From: JASJCP01 sp051155735
GTDB taxonomy: Bacteria > Cyanobacteriota > Cyanobacteriia > Cyanobacteriales > Xenococcaceae
Direction of reading: 5' to 3'
NCBI GenBank assembly: GCA_051155735.1
Contig: DAXETX010000300.1
Location: 1 to 36,108 of the forward strand
Length of the DNA: 36,108 nt
Both the position numbers and the translations under genes were made by a program. The notes under the pieces were generated by a model, which saw nothing but the letters and a program-made list of their open reading frames with translations, had not been told where the DNA came from and searched no databases. Below, in pieces: positions 8,609 to 15,062 of the stretch. Positions within the stretch are counted from its first letter, which is position 1. The number at the start of each line of letters is the position of its first letter.

Positions 8609-9439
8609 ATGCCGACTCAAGAAGAAAGAACCCAAAATTCTCACTCAGGTTCATCTAATCAAGGAGAAACAATTCTTCAAGTAGAAGATGTCACTGTCTA
8701 TTATGGTGACTTTGCAGCCGTGCGGGGAGTCTATATGGATGTTCCCAAAAATCAAGTTACCGCTTTAATTGGTCCTTCGGGTTGCGGGAAAAGCACTCTG
8801 ATACGTTGCTTTAATCGTCTTAACGATTTGATCGAGAGTTGTCGAGTTGAAGGAAAAATTATCTATCGTGACAAAAATCTTTACTCTGACAACATCGATG
8901 CGGTAGAAGTAAGACGGCGTATTGGTATGGTGTTTCAAAAACCGAATCCTTTTCCCAAATCAATTTATGAAAATATCGCCTATGGTGCAAGAATCAATGG
9001 CTACAAAGATAATATGGATGATTTGGTCGAAAAGTCTCTCAAGCAAGCAGCCCTTTGGGGAGAGGTAAAAGATAAACTTAAACAAAGTGGTTTGTCTTTG
9101 TCTGGAGGACAGCAACAGCGTTTGTGTATTGCTAGAGCAGTTGCCCTCAAACCCGATATAGTCTTAATGGACGAACCTTGTTCTTCTCTCGACCCTGTAT
9201 CTACCAACAAAGTCGAAGACTTGATTCACCAACTCAAAGAAGATTACACCATTGTCATTGTGACTCATAATATGCAGCAAGCAACTAGAGTAGCTGATAT
9301 GACGGCGTTTTTTAATGCTGAAGCAGGAGAATCGGGTAATCGCTATGGTTACTTAGTCGAATATGACACTACAGAAAATATTTTTGAAAATCCTCAAGAA
9401 GAATCGACCCAAAAATATGTCAGCGGACACTTTGGCTAG
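8609..9439 (+). CDS. pstB: Phosphate ABC transporter ATP-binding protein PstB
   Basis: Cytoplasmic ATPase that powers phosphate import through PstC/PstA. The 276 residues contain Walker A GPSGCGKST, the Q-loop region MVFQKPNPFPKSIYENIAYG that is diagnostic of PstB, the ABC signature LSGGQQQRLCIARA, Walker B IVLMDEPCSSLDP and the switch histidine in IVIVTHNMQQA. The C-terminus EYDTTENIFENPQEESTQKYVSGHFG is also typical of PstB. A good ribosome-binding site (AAGGAG at about 8591) supports the ATG at 8609. It is the last gene of the pst run and is followed by an intrinsic terminator at 9549-9570. Confidence 0.97.
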   Translation: MPTQEERTQNSHSGSSNQGETILQVEDVTVYYGDFAAVRGVYMDVPKNQVTALIGPSGCGKSTLIRCFNRLNDLIESCRVEGKIIYRDKNLYSDNIDAVEVRRRIGMVFQKPNPFPKSIYENIAYGARINGYKDNMDDLVEKSLKQAALWGEVKDKLKQSGLSLSGGQQQRLCIARAVALKPDIVLMDEPCSSLDPVSTNKVEDLIHQLKEDYTIVIVTHNMQQATRVADMTAFFNAEAGESGNRYGYLVEYDTTENIFENPQEESTQKYVSGHFG

Positions 9440-9548
9440 TAAGTAATTGGGCAAAATTAATTTAGATAAAATCGAGAGTGGAATCAGGAATATGGGAAAT
9501 CATCGATGTGCAAACAATGATGCTTAGATAGTTACCTAGTTGAGTAGA

Positions 9549-9570
9549 GGCGATTCCCGAATCGCCTTTT
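9549..9570 (+). terminator. Intrinsic terminator after pstB
   Basis: GGCGATT (9549-9555) and AATCGCC (9560-9566) form a perfect 7-base-pair stem with a CCCG loop, followed by TTTT. It lies about 110 bases beyond the pstB stop. Its U-tract overlaps the stop codon end of the convergent ATPase gene. Confidence 0.8.
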
Positions 9571-10750
9571 ATGCTGCATTACTAAAGCGAATTTTGAGAT
9601 AATCTGCTTCTATTTTCGCTCCTGAAGGGTTTAAAGCTGCCAAGGCTTGAGGTAAAACCAAATTACGACGATGATTGCCAATTCTAACATTCAGTTCATC
9701 TCCAGTTTTATTGAGTTGAATTTGCTCTTTGGGAATACCAGGTAAATATAGTTCCAAACTATAAAAACCATTTTCTTGTAACACTCTTAGGGTATTTTCT
9801 TGGTAGTAAACTTGAGTCGGGTCTTCTTCGCCATAAAGAATTGTTTTTAATCTATCTAATGACTCTAAACCGCACATCTCTTCTGAAAATAGTGGCACTT
9901 CTTTGACGGGTAAGGGATGGAAGTTATCATAAATTTCTTGTTTATATATTTGCTGATTTGATTTCCATCTGGCAAAAAAAGGATCGTTGACAGCATCGGG
10001 AATAATCCGATTGGCAATTACTAGATCGGTTGCTACATTATATAAACTTAGGTATGCGTGAGCGCGTAAAGATTCTTTAATGACCATTTTTTCAGGATTC
10101 ATCACCAACCGCACTGAGGTTTTAGTATTATCAGTTAAGACTTTTTCTAAAGCTTCAATCTGCTCGTAAAATTCATAGGGTGCATCCATTACCTCTTTAT
10201 CAGGTAAAGAAAAACCCGCAATCGGCCGAAAAATTGGCTCGACAATCGGACGAAGTGCAGCAGACATTCCTTGAAATGGTTTGTAAAACCGTCTCATGTA
10301 CCAACCTCCCACTTCAGGAAGACTCAGAAGTCGTAAAGCCGTTCCTGTAGGTGCTGAGTCAATAATTAAGATTTCAAAATCCCCTTCGTCATAATGACGC
10401 TTCATTCTGACTAAGCCAAAAATTTCATCCATACCTGGTAAGATGGCTAATTCTTCTGCTTGGACACCTTCTAAACCTCTAGCTTGTAAAACTTGAGTAA
10501 TATACCGTTTAACTGCACCCCAGTTTCCTTCTAACTCCATCAGCGCATCTAATTCTGCACCCCAGAGATTCGGGCGCACTAGTTTTGGTTCGTGTCCCAA
10601 CTCCAAATCAAAACTATCAGCCAAAGAGTGAGCGGGGTCGGTACTAAGTACTAAGGTTTTATACCCTAATTCCGCACAACGCAGTCCAGTTGCTGCTGCG
10701 ACAGAGGTTTTACCAACTCCGCCTTTGCCAGTCATCAGAATTACACGCAT
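9569..10750 (-). CDS. ArsA/Get3-family ATPase with C-terminal alpha-crystallin domain (Get3d-like)
   Basis: SIMIBI-class ATPase of 393 residues. The deviant P-loop GKGGVGKT is at residues 8-15, switch I STDPAHSLADSFD at 36-48, and LIIDSAPTGTALRLLSLPEV is the switch II/A-loop region. Residues of about 325-393 (from NGFYSLELYLPGI to the end) resemble a small heat-shock/alpha-crystallin fold, as in the ArsA_HSP20 family. There is no CxxC zinc motif like that of eukaryotic Get3. This domain combination is what has been described as Get3d in cyanobacteria and plastids, a Get3-like protein proposed to handle hydrophobic clients. The older label 'arsenite-transporting ATPase' is probably wrong: there is no arsB/arsC neighbour. 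It is a single gene, convergent with pstB. Cellular role is inference. Confidence 0.85.
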   Translation of the reverse strand: MRVILMTGKGGVGKTSVAAATGLRCAELGYKTLVLSTDPAHSLADSFDLELGHEPKLVRPNLWGAELDALMELEGNWGAVKRYITQVLQARGLEGVQAEELAILPGMDEIFGLVRMKRHYDEGDFEILIIDSAPTGTALRLLSLPEVGGWYMRRFYKPFQGMSAALRPIVEPIFRPIAGFSLPDKEVMDAPYEFYEQIEALEKVLTDNTKTSVRLVMNPEKMVIKESLRAHAYLSLYNVATDLVIANRIIPDAVNDPFFARWKSNQQIYKQEIYDNFHPLPVKEVPLFSEEMCGLESLDRLKTILYGEEDPTQVYYQENTLRVLQENGFYSLELYLPGIPKEQIQLNKTGDELNVRIGNHRRNLVLPQALAALNPSGAKIEADYLKIRFSNAA

Positions 10751-11252
10751 AGTGAGAGTTTTGTCCTAAATGAGAGAAGTTTATTTTATATTAGTGTCAA
10801 CCTTTTACGGTGAAAGGGACTCTATCTTAAGAGTTAGTCTCGCTAAAATCAGAAAAGGCGATCGCGTAAAACTTAAAAAGTCATTGCTACTCTAGAATAC
10901 CGATGACTTTTTAAGATCGCTGTTGCACTAGTTATCAATACCTATTTCCAACCTAATTAGGCAATTTGTTCTCTTTTATAGTAATGTAATTACACTGAAC
11001 AAGGAGAATTAAATTGATATTTAAGATTTAAATTAAGAGTTTTTACTGAGGTATTTCTACTAAGTTAGAAGTATATAATAAATAGCCCCAGATATGTTAT
11101 ACATAGAAATTGCCTACTCGAAAAGCTGGTTTTTTGAGGTGCAAATTTATTTTTTAAACTATTTGATAGTAACAATAAAATAATAGGAACTATTATTACT
11201 ATTTCATAGTCTTGGGTCATAATTTTTAGCAACTGCGAACTAGATTAATTTC
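10751..11252. other. Intergenic region with a large perfect hairpin
   Basis: 502 bases between the divergent Get3d-like gene and the spondin-domain gene. It contains a HIP1 octamer (10858-10865), a perfect 13-base inverted repeat (listed separately) and AT-rich DNA. An AAGGAG-like site near 11001 is followed by only a five-codon frame from a TTG, which I do not regard as a gene. Nothing else is recognisable. Confidence 0.6.
10872..10915. repeat. Perfect 13-base-pair inverted repeat
   Basis: CTTAAAAAGTCAT (10872-10884) and ATGACTTTTTAAG (10903-10915) are exact reverse complements around an 18-base loop. GCGATC (10858-10863) and GATCGC (10915-10920) outside the arms are also complementary, though unevenly spaced. 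No T-tract follows, so it is not a canonical terminator. Confidence 0.7.
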
Positions 11253-13631
11253 ATGACAGATTTTGAAGTAACAATTAAGATTGAGAATACCGCTCCAGAC
11301 AATGGAGTTTTTCTAACCCCCGTGTGGGTAGGACTTCATGATGGAGACTTTGATGCTTACGATTTTTTACGTCCTGTCTCTCCTGGAGTAGAAAGACTGG
11401 CTGAAGATGGCGATACTACTGCGATTTCTACTGAATTTAGTGACAGTGGTGCTGGTGGGGCAGAAACGGTTATTACAGGAGGAGAGGATGAGGTCATCGC
11501 ACCAGGTGAAGTTGCCACAGTTACTTTAACAGTTAATGGCAATAATCCTGCTAATCGTTACTTCAACTTTCTGTCGATGGTAGTTCCTTCTAACGATGCT
11601 TTTATCGGGAACTTTAATCATCGCGACTTGCCGATTTTTGATAGTCAAGGCAATTTTTTGGGTTTAGATTTACTGATTAGGGGAGATGATGTTGTTGACG
11701 CGGGAACAGAAGTTAATGATGAACTAGAAGCTAATACCGCTTTCTTTTCTCAAACGACTCCTAACACTGGTGTGACGCAAGATGGCATAGTTAGGCGACA
11801 TCCAGGGTTTAGAGCAGAAGGCAGAATTTTAAGCGAAGATGGTACTTCCGAAAATGCTCCTGCTGCTTTTAATAATGCTGATTTTAAAGCTAACGGTTAT
11901 CAGGTAGCGCGGATTACTGTTTCTACCGAAGAATTACCGTTACCTGTTGCTGAACCAGTTAACCTTACTGCAACTTTGAATGGAGAACAGGAAGTAGAGG
12001 CGGGTGATGCTGAAGCGACAGGAACTTCAGTTTTCCGTCTCAATGATACAGGAGATGCTTTAGAGTATAGTCTTACTATTTCTGGTCTCGACTTTGGCGC
12101 TAATGGTTTAGTCCCAGGAGGAGCGCAAACGCCAGAAACTAACGATGATGTAACTCGGCTACACGTCCATAACGCTCCTAGGGGAGAAAATGGTGCTGTC
12201 GTTTTTAGTCTGTTTGATACTGTCGCTCCAGAATTGGGTAATGTCTTAGAGATTGCTGGTAATCAAGACGAAGATTTGGCAGTTACCCTCAACGATGATG
12301 GTTCAGTGACTCTAACTGGTGTGTGGGAAGAAACTGACCTTGCTAATAGTCCTCTAAGTAACTTTGTTGCTGAAATTCGTGATACCGAAGAAGACGCTGA
12401 TTTAAATCTATATTGGAATGTTCATACCACAGAATTTCCTGATGGTGCAATTCGGGGTCAACTAGTAGTAGATAATGAAGAGCCTGACCCGATAGAAGTA
12501 GTCGTAACTATCGAAAACTTAGCCCCTACAGGCGGAACTTTTTTAACTCCTTTTTGGGTAGGGTTTCACAATGGTGGGTTTGATAGTTATGAACGAGGTA
12601 GTGCCATTACTCCTGGTTTAGAACGCTTAGTAGAAGATGGCGATACTGCTGCTTTTTCCCAAGAATTTTTGGCTAGTGGCAATGGTTTGGTTGATGGCAC
12701 AATTAGTGGTGCAGCAGGGAGAGAAGGAGTTATCGACCCAGGCGAAACCGCTTCAGCTACTTTTACTCTCGATAGAAATGCTGCTACTAGTAGCTTTTTT
12801 AGTTATGCTTCGATGGTCGTTCCTTCCAATGATGCCTTTATCGCCAATGGCGACCCTTTACTCCGTCCTCTGTTTGACGAAGCGGGAGACTTTATCGGGG
12901 CAGACTTTATTGTTGCAGGCGACCAGGTCTTAGACGGTGGAACAGAAGTTAATGATGAATTAGCCGAAAGTACTGCTTTCTTCTCTCAAACTACGCCAAA
13001 TACTGGTGTGACACAAAATGGTGTAGTACAAGCTCATCCTGGTTTTATCGAAGGAGGAAGAATTTTAAGCGAGGATGGTACTTCCGAAAATGCTCCTGCT
13101 GCTTTTAACAATGCCGACTTTACCGCAGAAGACTATCAAGTTGCTCGGATTACAGTTTCCCTAGTCGAAGCAGAACCATTACTCGATACTCCTTTTGTGC
13201 GCTTCCAAAACTCTGGTGTACCAGGAACTTATCTTTATGCCACAGGAGAAGAAGCCGAGAATATTCGCAACAATTTTCCTGGTTTTGTCGAAGAAGGCGT
13301 AGCTTTTAATGCAGCTATTGAACCTGATGATGATTTGATTGCTTTAACTCGACTGCAAAGTGTCGCAGTACCAGGGACTTATCTGTTTGTGGGAGAACAG
13401 GAACTGACTGAGATTAGAAATAGTTCTGATTTTGCCGATGATTTTATCGAAGAAGGTACTGCTTTTTATGTCTATGGGGTAGGTGCTAACCAAGAGACTG
13501 CTTTCTCGCGTTTCCAAAACTCTGGTGTACCAGGAACTTATCTTTATGCCACAGGAGAAGAAGCCGACAATATTCGTACTAGTTTTCCTAACTTTGTGGA
13601 TGAAGGAATTGCTTTTGAAGCAGCAACTTAA
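11253..13631 (+). CDS. Spondin_N-CHRD-Spondin_N protein with C-terminal repeats
   Basis: Probable extracellular or surface protein of 792 residues. Two spondin-N-like domains (about 1-226 and 414-640) share motifs such as FLTPxWVGxHxGxFDxY, MVVPSNDAF and TAFFSQTTPNTGVTQ. Between them a CHRD domain (about 235-409) shows LTATLNGEQEV, LHVHNAPRGENGAVVFSLFD and LYWNVHTTEFPDGAIRGQL. Three repeats of about 50 residues with the core RFQNSGVPGTYLYATGEE (about 648, 696 and 749) close the protein; they resemble the DUF5648-like tails of cyanobacterial secreted proteins. There is no signal peptide, and an in-frame TAG at 11241-11243 excludes a longer start. Export, if it occurs, must use another route such as type I secretion; that is inference. 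Acidic, Asn/Asp-rich composition fits an extracellular location. Parts of the duplications are nearly identical at DNA level. Confidence 0.85.
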   Translation: MTDFEVTIKIENTAPDNGVFLTPVWVGLHDGDFDAYDFLRPVSPGVERLAEDGDTTAISTEFSDSGAGGAETVITGGEDEVIAPGEVATVTLTVNGNNPANRYFNFLSMVVPSNDAFIGNFNHRDLPIFDSQGNFLGLDLLIRGDDVVDAGTEVNDELEANTAFFSQTTPNTGVTQDGIVRRHPGFRAEGRILSEDGTSENAPAAFNNADFKANGYQVARITVSTEELPLPVAEPVNLTATLNGEQEVEAGDAEATGTSVFRLNDTGDALEYSLTISGLDFGANGLVPGGAQTPETNDDVTRLHVHNAPRGENGAVVFSLFDTVAPELGNVLEIAGNQDEDLAVTLNDDGSVTLTGVWEETDLANSPLSNFVAEIRDTEEDADLNLYWNVHTTEFPDGAIRGQLVVDNEEPDPIEVVVTIENLAPTGGTFLTPFWVGFHNGGFDSYERGSAITPGLERLVEDGDTAAFSQEFLASGNGLVDGTISGAAGREGVIDPGETASATFTLDRNAATSSFFSYASMVVPSNDAFIANGDPLLRPLFDEAGDFIGADFIVAGDQVLDGGTEVNDELAESTAFFSQTTPNTGVTQNGVVQAHPGFIEGGRILSEDGTSENAPAAFNNADFTAEDYQVARITVSLVEAEPLLDTPFVRFQNSGVPGTYLYATGEEAENIRNNFPGFVEEGVAFNAAIEPDDDLIALTRLQSVAVPGTYLFVGEQELTEIRNSSDFADDFIEEGTAFYVYGVGANQETAFSRFQNSGVPGTYLYATGEEADNIRTSFPNFVDEGIAFEAAT
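13203..13258 (+). repeat. 56-base exact internal repeat, copy 1
   Basis: Positions 13203-13258 are identical to 13512-13567. Both encode FQNSGVPGTYLYATGEEA within the C-terminal repeats of the spondin-domain protein. The intervening repeat (about 13345) is diverged, so the identity of the outer copies points to recent duplication or gene conversion. Confidence 0.85.
13512..13567 (+). repeat. 56-base exact internal repeat, copy 2
   Basis: Second copy of the 56-base identity described at 13203-13258, 309 bases further on and in the same reading frame (309 = 103 codons). Confidence 0.85.
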
Positions 13632-13659
13632 AATTATTGCTTGATTACTTCTCTCTGTC

Positions 13660-13683
13660 AGACACTCATTGAGTGTCTTTTTT
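13660..13683 (+). terminator. Intrinsic terminator after the spondin-domain gene
   Basis: AGACACT (13660-13666), loop CATTG, AGTGTCT (13672-13678), then a run of T to 13683. It overlaps the last codons and stop of the convergent DUF2358 gene. Confidence 0.8.
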
Positions 13684-14061
13684 CTTAGCTGAAAAAATTT
13701 GGAACAAGACTTGAACAGGATGCAGCTTCCAGCGATCGCAATGAGCTATAATCAGATTATCTTGGTTAAGTTGTAATTCACTCCAGCCTGGGATACTAAG
13801 ACGCGGTTTCCAGGGTAAATGAGGAGTCAGATTTAAAGTCCAGTCTGTTCTTATTTCTTGACCGTTTTGAGTAATCTCATGGAGTTCGAGAACAATATCT
13901 TGAAAAAAACTCCCTAAAAAACCAATCATCTTTTGATAGCGTTTTACACCGCGAAATTTATTTAACGGGTCTTCAAAGTAAACCTCTTCAGCATAAATGC
14001 TGTAGGTTTGATTGTCAGGAAAATTTTGATAATCCTGTTTGACTATTTCAATAATATTCAT
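13666..14061 (-). CDS. DUF2358 family protein (NTF2-like), function unknown
   Basis: Conserved cyanobacterial/plastid protein of 131 residues. The sequence (YAEEVYFEDPLNKFRGVKRYQKMIGFL, then DWTLNLTPHLPWKPRLSIPGWSELQL and IIAHCDRWKL) matches the DUF2358 pattern: an NTF2/SnoaL-like cone fold in which an early YFEDP segment precedes alternating beta strands. No catalytic residues can be assigned and the function is not known. No signal peptide or membrane segment. The last three codons lie in the terminator hairpin shared with the convergent gene. Heptamer repeats abut the start codon on the upstream side, leaving no recognisable Shine-Dalgarno. It may be cotranscribed with the 186-residue gene 168 bases upstream. 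Confidence 0.8.
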   Translation of the reverse strand: MNIIEIVKQDYQNFPDNQTYSIYAEEVYFEDPLNKFRGVKRYQKMIGFLGSFFQDIVLELHEITQNGQEIRTDWTLNLTPHLPWKPRLSIPGWSELQLNQDNLIIAHCDRWKLHPVQVLFQIFSAKKKDTQ

Positions 14062-14066
14062 TGGGT

Positions 14067-14225
14067 GGTTAGTGGTTAGTGGTTAGTTGTTGGTTATTAG
14101 TTATTAGTGATTAATTGTGACCTATTGCTCAATACTTACTACTTACTACTTGTTATTAGTGATTAATTGTGACCTATTGCTCAATACTTACTACTTACTA
14201 CTTGCTACTTACTACTTACTACTTA
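14067..14225. repeat. 52-base perfect tandem repeat flanked by heptamer repeats
   Basis: Positions 14101-14152 and 14153-14204 are identical 52-base units (start TTATTAGTGATTAATTGTGA, end CTTACTACTTG). On the left are three perfect GGTTAGT heptamers (14067-14087). On the right, and within each unit, are CTTACTA heptamers up to 14225. This fills the whole gap between two minus-strand genes. It resembles the short tandemly repeated repetitive (STRR) sequences of cyanobacteria. It is not a CRISPR: there are no spacers. Confidence 0.85.
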
Positions 14226-14229
14226 ACAG

Positions 14230-14790
14230 TTATTCTTCCCACAGTCTATCTAATTGTGCTTTCCAGGCAGCTAAAAAATTCTCTCTTTCTGGTGCGGATT
14301 GTTCTAAACCCCCCAACATTCCTTCTTGATAAAACCTTTCAATCATTTGATAGGTAGCTTCTTTACTTTGTCCTTGCAGTTTGGCAGCTTGGACAATTTC
14401 TCGAATTTTGGTTTCGACAATTCCTTGAAAAGCTTCTGATAATCCTTTCTCTGCTAATGATACTATAGATGCGATCGCGCTACAAAAGTCGGTTTCGGTT
14501 AAACTAGCCAAACTATGCTGAAATACACCCCACAAGACATTTTGTCCTAAACCATATCTTACTGCTCCTGTACCATCAAAATTTGCTGCCATTAGAGTTT
14601 CTAAGAAAGGTTGGGCATCTCCTTGAGTGGCTATTGGCGTTAAGATTCTTAACCATGAACCATCATCAGACAAAAGGACTAAGATTCTAATATTTTCATG
14701 AGCAATTTGCCAACTATTATCGGTTTGTCTTTCGATAGTACTTTGAGGAAATATCTCACTTAGGACAGTTGTAATTCTGGCAGTTTCCAT
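14230..14790 (-). CDS. Conserved hypothetical protein, YbjN/type III chaperone-like fold
   Basis: Soluble protein of 186 residues. The N-terminal 120 residues (VLSEIFPQSTIERQTDNSWQI, then NIRILVLLSDDGSWLRILTPIATQGDAQPFLETLMAANF) have the alternating pattern of the CesT/YbjN-like chaperone fold, which binds peptides or partner proteins in other bacteria. The C-terminal part is helical, with ETKIREIVQAAKLQGQSKEATYQMIERFY. I recognise a cyanobacterial family but no function. It lies between the repeat-filled gap and the giant caspase-like gene, all on the minus strand; with 272 bases to that gene, a shared transcript is possible but not shown. Confidence 0.6.
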   Translation of the reverse strand: METARITTVLSEIFPQSTIERQTDNSWQIAHENIRILVLLSDDGSWLRILTPIATQGDAQPFLETLMAANFDGTGAVRYGLGQNVLWGVFQHSLASLTETDFCSAIASIVSLAEKGLSEAFQGIVETKIREIVQAAKLQGQSKEATYQMIERFYQEGMLGGLEQSAPERENFLAAWKAQLDRLWEE

Positions 14791-15062
14791 ATTCTATTTC
14801 TCAAAAAAATATTGATTAATTATTTTCCAATCAAGTTCTAGGTATCAAGTTATCATATACAGCATATTGCCTAATTATCAGACACATTTAACAATTAATT
14901 GAACTTTTAGAACAAACAGTTAACTTATCCGCTTTAATCTGGGTTCATCTGTGGACATTCATTTATTGTCTCAGATTTAAATGCCAAGTGCAGTATAATA
15001 GTTTTTAATTCTAAGAAATACACCTGAGATATTAGGTTTTGTTAATTGTTAATTATTACTGA

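Noticed and set aside
9569..10750. Arsenite-efflux ATPase ArsA
   Set aside because: Only one ATPase half, an alpha-crystallin-like tail and no ars neighbours. Get3d-like is the better call.
11001..11031. AAGGAG followed by a TTG near 11014 as a small gene start
   Set aside because: The frame closes after five codons.
14101..14204. Tandem 52-base units as a CRISPR array
   Set aside because: The units abut with no spacers, there are only two, and no cas genes are present.
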